Shown in pieces: positions 18,755 to 27,939 of a DNA stretch of 64,000 nt (within the stretch, counting starts at the first letter, position 1; every line of letters starts with the position of its first letter). This stretch comes from Tritrichomonas musculus (lineage: Eukaryota > Parabasalia > Tritrichomonadida > Tritrichomonadidae): NCBI GenBank assembly GCA_039105265.1, contig JAPFFF010000018.1, positions 1,178,001-1,242,000 on the forward strand, read 5' to 3'. The notes under the pieces are model-generated. The model made no database searches, was not told the origin of the DNA, and was given only the letters and a program-made list of their open reading frames with translations. Position numbers and translations under genes: made by a program.

Positions 18755-20323
18755 TTAATATACAACACCTGTTTCTAATTCATTGTTTTGAAGTTCTCGA
18801 AGTATTCTCTTTCTAATATCTGGCATATTGCGTTGTTTAAACTTACCATCTCCTTCATGCAAAAAGGTACGACAAGATTCCATTAGAAACACTCCACAAT
18901 CCTTGTTATTCCTTTGACTAGGTACATCATAATATTTTGCTTTTAACTTACCTGTTGCTGAAATATTGATCCACTTATTAAGTGTCTTTACCTCTGGTGC
19001 CATTGACTTATTCTCAGAGTCATAGCATTCGATTATTTTCTTTGGATATCGAACAATACATAAAACCCAATGTTCTCCATCTGAGCAAATGGGGACAAAT
19101 ACTTTATCGAAATGTGAAAATGACGGTTTACCTGAGATAGGACTTTTCATCAGTTCATGTATTTTTTCCATATCATTAGTCTCATATGCTATAGAAAGGA
19201 GGGTATGAAATGCAGTAGGTACAACCAATATTTTCTTTTTATCAAACTCTGCCTCATTTTGACCAGGTTGTTTATTCAATCTCTTTCCTTTGTTATATAG
19301 AAGTTTCAAGTAGTCATCAATAACATCTTCGTCTATATTTTCATCATTGACTAAACTCCTCCAATCATGAATCCTATTATGTCCTTGGTCTACTGTATAC
19401 TCTCCTGCCTTCTGTGGTGTCATACGGGGTTGTCTTGGAGGAGGACTAGTACCTCGAGAGGTATGTGATGATGGAAACTGTGGAGGTGGTGATGAAGGAG
19501 GAGGAGGTGGTGGAGGTGGAGGTGAACGAGGTGGTGGAGGTGGAGGTGAAGGTGAACGAGGTCGTTTTGATTTTTTCTTATGTTGTTTTGATTTTTTCTT
19601 AGGTCTATCATCCTCGTCTAAATTTGTACTACTTTGAAGTAAAAGTTGAATTCTGTTTTGATTTTGATCCCTTGTTGGTGGCTCAACATTTGTGGGTCGG
19701 TTCCTACCGATTTTCCTAAGGTTAAGATGATAATCATTTCGATTTAAAGTTGGAGGTCTGGGTAATGGAGCCAATTCTGGTATATCATCTGTTTGAATAC
19801 CTCTAGTTTTATATTCTTTCTTATCACTTTTCAATGTTCTTTCTTTCATCTGCTCTCTCAGTTCTCTAGCTGCTTGTTTTTCCTCCTCAGTCTTCATTCG
19901 AGATATCCTTATGTTGATAATATCATAATGTAATTTTATCTCTGTTAATATACCTTGATCTGATTCTTGGAGAGTATATTGATATGGCTTTAATACTGTT
20001 ATGTAATGCCCATGTTCATCTTTATCATCTTGATTTTTCTTAATAGCAAACACACAACCTGTAAATTTTGCTCTTGGTTTCTCTCTCTTGAGTCTATTAG
20101 CAAATTCAAGTACGTCTTTAAAAGCTATACTAGTATTTAAATATGTCTCATATAATTTTTGTAGATTTATTTGATTATTAGAGAACTTCCATATAGTTTG
20201 ACCCAAAACTCTTGTTAATCTTGCAACATCTCTATCAACTAGTTTAGGTCGAAATTTAATAGTACCTTGTAATAGTTGTATTTTATTGTTAGGTTTTGTT
20301 TGTGTACCTACATCACTTGTCAT
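18755..20323 (-). CDS. Adenovirus/Ulp1-type cysteine protease with long N-terminal region
   Basis: A 522-residue protein. The C-terminal third is a C48/C5-type cysteine protease: the His in DGEHWVLCIVRYP near residue 417, an acidic partner in IIECYDSENKS, and the Gln and Cys of QRNNKDCGVFLMES near 470-475. In Polintons this enzyme is taken to process virion proteins. The N-terminal 330 residues carry charged helices, a Lys-rich stretch and a proline run (residues about 250-280). The proline tract is encoded by GGA/GGT-rich DNA unlike the surrounding sequence. Normal members are often only the protease domain, so the extension is element-specific. Confidence 0.88.
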   Translation of the reverse strand: MTSDVGTQTKPNNKIQLLQGTIKFRPKLVDRDVARLTRVLGQTIWKFSNNQINLQKLYETYLNTSIAFKDVLEFANRLKREKPRAKFTGCVFAIKKNQDDKDEHGHYITVLKPYQYTLQESDQGILTEIKLHYDIINIRISRMKTEEEKQAARELREQMKERTLKSDKKEYKTRGIQTDDIPELAPLPRPPTLNRNDYHLNLRKIGRNRPTNVEPPTRDQNQNRIQLLLQSSTNLDEDDRPKKKSKQHKKKSKRPRSPSPPPPPPRSPPPPPPPPPSSPPPQFPSSHTSRGTSPPPRQPRMTPQKAGEYTVDQGHNRIHDWRSLVNDENIDEDVIDDYLKLLYNKGKRLNKQPGQNEAEFDKKKILVVPTAFHTLLSIAYETNDMEKIHELMKSPISGKPSFSHFDKVFVPICSDGEHWVLCIVRYPKKIIECYDSENKSMAPEVKTLNKWINISATGKLKAKYYDVPSQRNNKDCGVFLMESCRTFLHEGDGKFKQRNMPDIRKRILRELQNNELETGVVY

Positions 20324-20364
20324 TTAAAAATCAAATAAAAGAAAGAAGAAGAAGATGTTGTTTA

Positions 20365-20604
20365 TTAATGAAGGTTATCAAGGCTGCTGTTGATATCATC
20401 AACGTTGACCTTCATATTTGCAAGGTCATCAATGACAGAATCGAGTTTTAAGGATAGCAGGTTGACCCTATTAAGAACCTCATCAAGTCGTTGGTGGAGT
20501 TGATCAATTTGGAGCAACAAGTAAGTTTCAAGCTTTTGCTTTTCATCCATGATTTTAGCGTTGAGCATTTCAGTGGTCAATCGTATCTTCTTATCGATAT
20601 TCAT
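20365..20604 (-). CDS. Short coiled-coil Maverick protein
   Basis: A 79-residue protein starting MNIDKKIRLTTEM; the frame opens one codon earlier with TTG. Almost entirely heptad-patterned helix (LLLQIDQLHQRLDEVLNRVN and LLSLKLDSVIDDLANMKVNV), so it should form a coiled-coil oligomer. Function unknown; divergent from the 20672 gene. Confidence 0.65.
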   Translation of the reverse strand: MNIDKKIRLTTEMLNAKIMDEKQKLETYLLLQIDQLHQRLDEVLNRVNLLSLKLDSVIDDLANMKVNVDDINSSLDNLH

Positions 20605-20671
20605 CAAAGAAAAAAGTGAAATGACTAAATATTTTTCTATTGTTCATTTCATTTTTTTTATTTCTGTATAA

Positions 20672-20935
20672 ATGGCTTATTACATGACCATAAAAGAGCG
20701 TATGAATATCCTCTATAAAATAGTGTCTTACCTCTATGATTATAGATGTGAGACTAATGAGGGTGTATGTGGTATTTTAATTAATAAGATAAAAGAGTTA
20801 GCTGCTGAGTATTTCGAACCTGAAATTCTTAATGTAATTATGAAAGATGGTGATTTGGAATTTATCGACCAAATAGAACATTTTGCCTTTGAGTTCTTAG
20901 AGTACCAAATATCTAATCTGCCCTCGCATTTATAA
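20672..20935 (+). CDS. Small Maverick protein, unknown
   Basis: An 87-residue protein starting MAYYMTIKERMNILY. Helical with a Cys pair (YRCETNEGVCGI) and an acidic C-terminus. Its end overlaps the HNH gene tail-to-tail by 23 bp. No family recognised. Confidence 0.6.
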   Translation: MAYYMTIKERMNILYKIVSYLYDYRCETNEGVCGILINKIKELAAEYFEPEILNVIMKDGDLEFIDQIEHFAFEFLEYQISNLPSHL

Positions 20936-21248
20936 TTTTGGGCATATCCCTGTTATAGTTACTATCAGTTGGGGTTATCCATCTTAAGTTGCTTAGATGG
21001 TAGTCAGCCCTATTCCTATTGATATGGTCTACCTCTATTTTATGTTGTGGGTCATCATTAGGTATGAACTGTCTTGCTATAAGTACATGTTTCAAGTAGT
21101 AGTCGCCATTTAGACATACTCGTATATACCCCTTTATATGTTTTGCATCTTTGCATATAAAATGATTACTCTTACGTCTTATAGTAAAGGGGTACCTATT
21201 CAGTATCTCATAGTCGTTAGTAAAGCCTTTGAGTGGCACAAATGACAT
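20913..21248 (-). CDS. HNH endonuclease
   Basis: A 111-residue protein with the phage-type HNH_3 pattern: IARQFIPNDD, then the catalytic VDHINRNRADYHLSNLRWIT near residues 70-90. It resembles small free-standing homing endonucleases that carry an N-terminal DNA-binding part (here KSNHFICKDAKHIKGYIRV). It lies next to the right terminal region, outermost on this side. It may be a selfish passenger or serve the element; the sequence does not tell. Confidence 0.88.
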   Translation of the reverse strand: MSFVPLKGFTNDYEILNRYPFTIRRKSNHFICKDAKHIKGYIRVCLNGDYYLKHVLIARQFIPNDDPQHKIEVDHINRNRADYHLSNLRWITPTDSNYNRDMPKIINARAD

Positions 21249-21511
21249 TTACATATAGAAAGAAATAGGTACGAGATTCTCGGGGCAGGTACCTGTGCCG
21301 TTTCATAGATGGGCGGTTGTGGGGTGGGGTACCTGTGCCGTTTCATTGATGGGGAGCAGTAGTGAGAACAAGAATATTTCTTTTCTTTTCTTTTTCTTTT
21401 CTTTTTCTTTTCTTTTCTTTTTCTTTTCTTTTCTTTTTCTTTTTCTTTTATGACGAGTTCGTGTTGACGCGTGGGCAGCCCTAGCCCCGCGGAAACCGAC
21501 TCGTATATACT
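21249..21511. repeat. Right terminal region of the Maverick
   Basis: GC-richer, gene-free end of the element. It contains two copies of GGTACCTGTGCCGTTTCAT about 42 bp apart (near 21290 and 21332), a C/T-only tract built of CTTTT/CTTTTT units (about 21379-21449), then a unique GC-rich 60 bp ending CGTATATACT at 21511. Read inwards this gives AGTATATACGAGTCGG, as expected for a Maverick terminal inverted repeat. The partner repeat was not found in the window. Confidence 0.75.
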
Positions 21512-21514
21512 ACT

Positions 21515-21994
21515 ATAATGAAGGATTAAGGATTAAAATAAGTGTTTAAATAAGTATTTGGCTAATAAGATGAAAGCTATTAAAAAAGATAATAAAGATA
21601 GATGATTGAAAATTTAATGCCAGCTAAAAGTGATTTTGAGACACTTTGAGGTGAAGATCAAAGTGTTTGAGAATCCGAATTGAGTTGCTTTTTATCAAAT
21701 TCAAGTGTTTGTGAATCAGATTCAAGATGTTTTTGAAAGGATAGAATATATTTTGAGAAGCAAATTGAGACATTTTGAGAGTGATTTTGAGACACTTTGA
21801 GGTGAAGATCAAAGTGTTTGAGAATCCGAATTGAGTTGCTTTTTATCAAATTCAAGTGTTTGTGAATCAGATTCAAGATGTTTTTGAAAGGATAGAATAT
21901 ATTTTGAGAAGCAAATTGAGACATTTTGAGAGTGATTTTGAGACACTTTGAGGTGAAGATCAAAGTGTTTGAGAATCCGAATTGAGTTGCTTTT
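21515..21994 (+). repeat. Left terminal inverted repeat of MULE, with 151-bp tandem units
   Basis: The outer 115 bp is unique. Then two full 151-bp units (21631-21781 and 21782-21932) and a partial third (to about 21994) follow. The units look nearly identical. Reading frames in these repeats are not genes. Confidence 0.9.
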
Positions 21995-22302
21995 GAACAA
22001 CATTAAACCAAAAAGTAAGTTATCATAGTCGAATAAATGCATTATATCAAAATGGCTTGAGATTCATTTATAAAATAATAATTAATAATAATAAATGAGT
22101 TGTTTAAATCATAAAGTAGTCTTTATCAGCTTGTTCATCTGCCATTAACCAACATCCGATCTTAAATGCAGCAACTTTTCCAAGAATTGACTCATTTGTT
22201 TTCACAAGATCTTTTGAGAAATGGTATATATAATTATGAAGGCAAATTGCATTTGCCAAATGACTTAAAGAAGGATAAACTTTTCTTATTTCTTTTTCAG
22301 TT

Positions 22303-23890
22303 TCAATAAATTTTTTTTATTAACCTAATTTCTTCTGTATCTTCTGGCTGAATTAAAGGATCGAAGTCAGTATCATCAATCTCTATTGGAACATCTTCAT
22401 TGCTATCAATTTTTGATTTTGAATTAAAATTAGAATTTGATATTGAATATTTAAATTTTGTGAAATTATATTTTTGTTCTTTAGGATTAATTATTAATGC
22501 ATTAGGCAAAGTGTAGCAAAAGCATTTTAAGAATGAGGTTGCCAATATTTGTAAATTCTCAATAGGCCTATTTCCGAACAAAAAAATGTTTATTAAATAT
22601 TCTGTTTTTTTATAAATTTATTTATATTCATGAAAATAAATATATTTGTTAATATAATGTTTTTTTCTTAATATATAAAATTTAGTAAACATAATGATTT
22701 TTTGTAAACATTGAACTTTTTGATAGCAAATAGAAGAATGCCTTTGTTTAGGTTTATATCAGAAACAAATGCAAATAATAAATGAGCTTTGAAATCTTTT
22801 TAATTTTTGTTTTAAAGATATGAATACTAATGTTTGTATGAAAGAAAATGATACAAATAAAAATGTTCTTAAAAATTAAATGTTTGTAAAAATACAATAT
22901 ATTCATGAAAAAAAAATATTTAAGAAATTTTTCATTTTTTCATGAATATTTTGAATTTACAAAATTCACTGAACGTTTGTAAAAATTCTGAAAATTTGGT
23001 AAATATTTTTTTGTTCGGAAATAGGCCTAATATTATTGACGTACACTTTTTCGGGATATTCTCTGATAAAATCATTGATTATTTGTTTTATTTCGTTTAA
23101 AGAATTTATGAATTTTGAATATTCAAAATTTGAATGTCGAAATCTTCCAATTAAATAAGAATAAAAATGCAAAGATACGATTTCATCTGGATTGAAGCCA
23201 AATTGACTTCTTGATTTGGAATATTCGTATAAAATTGTATGGATGCATGGGAAATGTATTCCATATATCATTAAATTATATGATGCTTCGTCGCATTCAT
23301 TACAAAATTGATTACTGCATTTTAAATAACCTTTTGAATTAAGACATACAATTTGTCGAACTTTTTCAATGAACTTATCAAATCTTCTTTGGAATGAAAG
23401 ATTGTATGTATCTTTTCTGTTTTCTAGATAATTCAAAATATAATTTATAATCTTCATTCATCCATTTTTAACAGTGTGCTTACCAGAAGATGGAAACATA
23501 CTATTAATGTTCCCATGTGCACCTTCGCAATGGTTGGTGCATCTGCCAATATGTTTTTCCTTACGCAACCAATTTGCCCAGTTAGGAAGAAAATAATTGC
23601 TTCCCTTAATTTTTTCAATATCAATTTGAGGATCATTGGGATCACTTAGCATCACAATTAAATCGTCTATTTTCTTCTGAAATTCAGGACGAATTGGCGC
23701 AATTTCTGTGCGTTTAACGATGAATTCATTCAATTCGCTTTGAATTATTTCTTTTTCTTTTAAATATTCGTTATAGGTTCGGGCTTTTAATAAACGTGCT
23801 GCCTAAATTCCTAAGGAGGAATGGCCGCTAAAATGACCAATGATATGACGGTGGCAGAAATGTAGGTTCAAATTATAGTCGGCACAGAAC
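22303..23890 (-). pseudogene. Decayed MULE transposase gene
   Basis: Minus-strand coding remnants. From 23890 down: a His/Cys-containing piece (FCHRHIIGHFSGHSSLG), an in-frame TAG at 23803-23805, then MNEFIVKRTEIAPI with the family-typical Trp region and CTNHCEGAHGNINSMF. An in-frame TGA follows at 23458-23460, then a piece with a SWIM-like zinc pattern (CNECDEASYNLMIYG, HFPCIHTIL). After the MITE at 22565-23028 the gene resumes at IENLQILATSFLKCF and ends at 22303. So there are two in-frame stops and one insertion. The catalytic N-terminal part is not recognisable. Confidence 0.75.
22565..23028. mobile_element. 464-bp MITE with TA target duplication (Tc1/mariner-like)
   Basis: Terminal inverted repeats GGCCTATTTCCGAAC plus an A-run at both ends, flanked directly by TA on each side (22563-22564 and 23029-23030). 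No coding capacity; interior is AT-rich. It sits inside the decayed MULE transposase frame, so it inserted after the MULE. TA duplication and size suggest a non-autonomous Tc1/mariner relative. Confidence 0.8.
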
Positions 23891-23893
23891 TTT

Positions 23894-24097
23894 TTGTCAT
23901 TTCATCCAGAAGAAAGTTCTGAATTATATGGATTAATATATGAAAATATGTCAATGTTTCAGCTAAACCAAAATCTTTTGTATAATTTGGAAGTCCTTTC
24001 TGATATGCATGCTGCACTCAAAAAGTTATTGAATGGTAGATACAGTACCTATAACGAACAACTCAATTCAGATCCTTTGATTCTTGATTCTAAATAA
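23894..24097 (+). other. Short plus-strand open frame inside the MULE
   Basis: A 67-residue frame starting MSFHPEESSELYGL with protein-like composition (LEVLSDMHAALKKLLNGRYS). It abuts the transposase remnant in opposite orientation and could be an inverted piece of the same or another gene. No family recognised; may be non-functional. Confidence 0.3.
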
Positions 24098-24128
24098 GAA
24101 ATTGTTTGATTAAAAGTTACAAAAATAT

Positions 24129-24446
24129 GAATCTGATTCACAAACACTTTGATCTTCACCTCAAAGTGTCTCAAAATCACTCTCAAAATGTCTCAATTTG
24201 CTTCTCAAAATATATTCTATCCTTTCAAAAACATCTTGAATCTGATTCACAAACACTTGAATTTGATAAAAAGCAACTCAATTCGGATTCTCAAACACTT
24301 TGATCTTCACCTCAAAGTGTCTCAAAATCACTTTTAGCTGGCATTAAATTTTCAATCATCTATCTTTATTATCTTTTTTAATAGCTTTCATCTTATTAGC
24401 CAAATACTTATTTAAACACTTATTTTAATCCTTAATCCTTCATTAT
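24129..24446 (-). repeat. Right terminal inverted repeat of MULE
   Basis: Reverse complement of the left arm: one full 151-bp-type unit plus part of a second, then the unique outer 115 bp ending CCTTCATTAT. It has one unit fewer than the left arm, so the arms differ in copy number by unequal exchange or slippage. Confidence 0.88.
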
Positions 24447-24623
24447 TATTAATATTTTTATAATTTATATGAGATGCATTTTAATTATCAGATATCAAAA
24501 ATTATTCTTCTGAAATTATAATAATAAATTTAAATATCTTTCTAAAAAAAAGAAACTATTTACTCATCGAATATAAATCAATTATGATTATTGAAAATTA
24601 TGATATTGAGAATTTTCTCTAAA

Positions 24624-24969
24624 AAAGGTGTGAGACGAAACACCTAGTTTTGTATTTAATGATGATTAGAATCAAGCAAATTAATGGCTTTTAAGTAGCC
24701 TGTAACTCCTGCTGTCGATGATCGACGCAGCAATTATATTGGAGTATAAAAGGTGTAAGACGGAACACCTAGTTTTGTATTTAATGATGATTAGAATCAA
24801 GCAAATTAATGGCTTTCAAGTAGCCTGTAACTCCTGCTGTCGATGATCGACGCAGCAATTATATTGGAGTATAAAAGGTGTAAGACGGAACACCTAGTTT
24901 TGTATTTAATGATGATTAGAATCAAGCAAATTAATGGCTTTCAAGTAGCCTGTAACTCCTGCTGTCGAT
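24624..24969. repeat. 125-bp tandem repeat, 2.8 copies
   Basis: Three copies of a 125-bp unit (period seen at GGTGTRAGACGRAACACC: 24627, 24752, 24877). The third stops at 24969 within CTGCTGTCGAT. Each unit contains two short hairpins: AGGTGT...ACACCT around an 8-nt loop, and GCTGTCGATGATCGACGCAGC-like bases near its end. GC content is higher than the flanks. The copies differ at very few positions. Function unknown; it is not a recognised tRNA or rRNA. Confidence 0.9.
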
Positions 24970-25658
24970 AAGCACCAAAATTCCGCGCTTTTTCTATTTC
25001 TTTTTTCTCTCAAAATTTCATTTTTGAATTACCAACACAAAAAATAATGAACTTTTTGATTAAGCATTCAATGTTTAGAAAAAGTCCTGGCTGATTATTT
25101 TCTTCTGAAAAAGTTCTGCAACTTTTTGAATACGATTTCCCAACGCCGTATTTTAATCTCAAATATTTCATAAAAAAGAATGTATTTTTTGATTTTAATC
25201 TTAAAATAAACATCAATACATTATATTATATATTTTTAAATATTATAAAATCACAAATACCAATTATAAAAGAAGATAAATCTGTTTGAGATTTCTATAT
25301 CTCGGTAATTGATATCAAGTTTACAATTATTTTTATATCACATTTCATATCTGATATCTTGATAATTATTCAAAAAAAAGATGGGGTTTATATAGAGTTT
25401 GCAAACTTCCCGAATAATTTGTATTATATAAATCGAAGAACTTTACAATAAATAAAATTTTCAATAGGATCAACATGATTATTGAGATAATTTTTTTGAA
25501 TAAACACATTCAATCTCTTCCACTTTTTCAAAATATCTCAAAATATACATTCAAAAAGTTGTACAATTGACATAAACGTTTTTTTTATAAAAGAAAAATT
25601 AAATTAATTTTACCGATTAATTATTTTTAATTTTCAATAAGTAAACACAAATTGAAAA
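24970..25658. other. Intergenic, AT-rich
   Basis: No gene recognised. Contains three ACTTTTTGA-type motifs (25051, 25121 and, on the other strand, 25550-25560) that recur upstream of other host genes here, and a TCAATAAG initiator-like site at 25634, 23 nt before the exonuclease ATG. Confidence 0.5.
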
Positions 25659-27551
25659 ATGCAATTTCCTGAAATTCATTTTGGTGGGAACAATCCCAAA
25701 TTACATACATATAATAAGTACTACTGGCAACCAGGAGAAACCAGACTTGTTGAATTTTACCCAAATATCAATACTCCAGTAACACTATTATATTCATCAG
25801 ACCCATCTTTATACGACAAATTAGCTACTCTTATTGATGGAGAACCCATCAGTATTGATCTTGAATGGGCTCAACCTTATAGTCATTCACCACATCCCAT
25901 TGAACTCTTTCAATTTTCATCTTCAAAAGGCACCATTATTGTTGCAACAGATAGAAATCTAGGATTTGATCAAATTGGAAAATTCTTGCATGCATCATCC
26001 TTTTTTGGCAAAGGAATGTCAAGCGATAAGAAAAAGTTAAGGCTATGCTGTGGCGAAGATTTCGATTTTATTGAAGACATAGAAACAGCAAGACTCTTAC
26101 CAAATGATTTGCCACTCAATTTTGAAGCTCTATGCCTACAATTTTTAGGTCATGGAACTGCGCAATTTAAGGATCATAAAGTTCAGCGTTCTGATTGGAG
26201 CTTACGTCCACTTACAATTTTACAAATTTTATACGGTGGCCATGATTCTTATGCAATGCTTAAAGTATATCACAAGATCATTGAAAAATACGGCAAAGAA
26301 ATTAAACCATATGTTAAAAAGAAGACCGAAAAAGCCAAAAAAGCAGCAAAGAAAAAGTCAACCGGCGATGTTAAAAAATATCGAGAATGCCACTTTTTTG
26401 ATATTGATGATTACTTTAACAAAAAGCACGTTACTATTAATTATGATATCAAATCTGATAATTGGTTTGATGAAAAGCCCGCTTCTCTAAAAGATTTGTT
26501 GTTTAAATATGAAACAAATAAAGGCGCTCCAGTTAAAGATGAAGATTCTTGCTTTATTGAATATTCAAATGAAGTTCTTTCATTCCTTCTTCCAACTAAA
26601 ACAAAAGAAAAGAAAGTTCAAGTTTTAGAAAAGATATGCTTAACAGCTGATCTCTTTTTACTTGGAATTATTCATCAGTTAAACGATGGAACATTCAGCT
26701 GTCAGACATGCGATAAACACTTATATGATCCTGTTGCTTTAATACAACATGCTGACAGCAGGCACTGCAAGGAATCCTCACCAGATCACAATCTTGATTC
26801 AAAAGATGTCTTACTTCATTACTTAACAGCGCTCAACCAAGTTAAATGCCCGTTCAAAACTGTTTTTGATCGATCAGAATTACAAAACATGACAATTAAA
26901 GAAGCTGAAAGTGATGATGAATTACAGGACGAAGAAGAAGAAAGTGAAATATCAAAGATTTATACAAATATTATCAAACCACGAACTTACCAAGAATCTG
27001 ATGGAATCAAATGCTTGATTTGTAAAAAAGATTTTGATTCTGTTGAATCTCTTAAATATCATTGCTGGCTTGAACACTATGATATCTTTGTTAAACTTGT
27101 CACTGGAAAAGAACTAGAAAAGCATAAAGGTGAAGATGAAAAGGAATTACATCAATTTGCTCTGTTTTGTATTAATCAATTACATATGGCAACCGTCGCT
27201 CATGACAATTTGGTTATTCGCTGTGGTCTTTGCAAATTCTGTATTTCTCAACCATCTAAATTCTTCATGCATGCTTTCTTCAAGCACCAAGAATTCGCAA
27301 TTGTCAATAAGGCACAATATAATAAATGGCCAATCAGATATAACGTTTTCACCGATTCTATGATAAAACAAGTTAAATATGTTCCCGAAGTACTTGACTT
27401 TAATGAATTAGCTGAATGCCATATTTATGATAAGAAAGAAAACAAATGTCTTGATTGTAATGTATCATTCAAGAATGATCAAGAAAGAGCTGATCATTAC
27501 GTTGAACATCACTTGATATACTTCCCATTAGAGCTTCCTCCATTAGAATAA
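25659..27551 (+). CDS. DEDDy 3'-5' exonuclease domain protein with four C2H2 zinc fingers
   Basis: A 630-residue protein. Residues 1-210 carry an RNase D/WRN-type exonuclease: ExoI SIDLEW (Asp67, Glu69), ExoII around Asp123 (KGMSSDKKKL), and ExoIII WSLRPLTILQILYGGHDSYA with Tyr192 and Asp196, the DEDDy spacing. A Lys/Ala-rich linker follows. C2H2-like fingers start near residues 345 (CQTCDKHLYDPVALIQHAD), 450 (CLICKKDFDSVESLKYHCW), 520 (CGLCKFCISQPSKFFMHAF) and 595 (CLDCNVSFKNDQERADHY). The fingers probably direct the nuclease to RNA or DNA; which one is not visible. No signal peptide. Intact and host-like in codon use. Confidence 0.85.
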   Translation: MQFPEIHFGGNNPKLHTYNKYYWQPGETRLVEFYPNINTPVTLLYSSDPSLYDKLATLIDGEPISIDLEWAQPYSHSPHPIELFQFSSSKGTIIVATDRNLGFDQIGKFLHASSFFGKGMSSDKKKLRLCCGEDFDFIEDIETARLLPNDLPLNFEALCLQFLGHGTAQFKDHKVQRSDWSLRPLTILQILYGGHDSYAMLKVYHKIIEKYGKEIKPYVKKKTEKAKKAAKKKSTGDVKKYRECHFFDIDDYFNKKHVTINYDIKSDNWFDEKPASLKDLLFKYETNKGAPVKDEDSCFIEYSNEVLSFLLPTKTKEKKVQVLEKICLTADLFLLGIIHQLNDGTFSCQTCDKHLYDPVALIQHADSRHCKESSPDHNLDSKDVLLHYLTALNQVKCPFKTVFDRSELQNMTIKEAESDDELQDEEEESEISKIYTNIIKPRTYQESDGIKCLICKKDFDSVESLKYHCWLEHYDIFVKLVTGKELEKHKGEDEKELHQFALFCINQLHMATVAHDNLVIRCGLCKFCISQPSKFFMHAFFKHQEFAIVNKAQYNKWPIRYNVFTDSMIKQVKYVPEVLDFNELAECHIYDKKENKCLDCNVSFKNDQERADHYVEHHLIYFPLELPPLE

Positions 27552-27939
27552 ATTAGTCATCTTTTTTTTTTTTTTTCCCCTTTTTATATTAAATAGATGA
27601 TTAGTATTAACATTTATTTTTTTTTACAATCGACCATTTAGCGCTTGAATTTTTTATTAAATAAAAGGTTAAAAAAGACGAATAACAATTGCTTGCATTG
27701 ATCCAACCAAAACATTTATTGTTTTATTATCACCAAATAACTTTTGTGCTTTGTAAAAAAAAAAAAAAAAAAAAAAAAGATAAAAAATAAAATATCTACA
27801 TTAAAAAAATTTTATATTAAAAACAAACATAATATCGAGTTTTGGTTATAATATAAATATCATTACCAATAAACACGTATCTATAAAAAAATAAAAAAAT
27901 CTGCTATTCATTAATTAACTTGTATTCAAAACAAATTAA
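27552..27939. other. Intergenic between convergent genes
   Basis: Long T and A runs (27561-27576 and 27757-27778) and AT-rich sequence. Both neighbouring genes end here, so it should hold both polyadenylation regions. Nothing else seen. Confidence 0.5.

Larger units (their letters stand above)
435..21511. mobile_element. Maverick/Polinton virus-like element
   Basis: A virus-like DNA element of the Maverick/Polinton family, about 21 kb within the window. Hallmark genes are all present: protein-primed family B polymerase (4910-8185), packaging ATPase (15688-16554), retroviral-type integrase (16565-17719), adenovirus-like maturation protease (18755-20323) and a candidate major capsid protein (12916-14598). 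Genes are tightly packed with gaps of about 10-50 bp, mostly on the minus strand. The right end reads AGTATATACGAGTCGG inwards from 21511, matching the AGTATA-like termini known for the family. The left terminal repeat was not found, so the left limit is only that of the last gene. The genes look whole and no breaks were noticed, so I infer a recent insertion. Confidence 0.93.
21515..24446. mobile_element. MULE-type DNA transposon, decayed
   Basis: Bounded by long inverted repeats: 21515 onward (ATAATGAAGGATTAAGG) matches the complement of sequence ending at 24446. About 2.9 kb. The interior holds a decayed MULE-like transposase gene on the minus strand and a MITE inserted in it. No clear 8-11 bp target duplication is visible at the two edges. 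The left edge is only 3 bp from the Maverick end, so the flanking target sequence there may have been replaced. Confidence 0.85.

Noticed and set aside
19420-19611. His/Leu-rich minus-strand frame
   Set aside because: Shadow of the proline-rich tract of the protease gene in another frame.
21624-22042. Open frames of 62-101 codons in the MULE left arm and the same ones at 24106-24337
   Set aside because: They come from the 151-bp repeat units and appear in both inverted arms; no protein-family signal.
24624-24969. Hammerhead ribozyme in the 125-bp repeat
   Set aside because: CGAAAC occurs in the first copy only (CGGAAC in the others) and no CUGANGA core is placed correctly on either strand.
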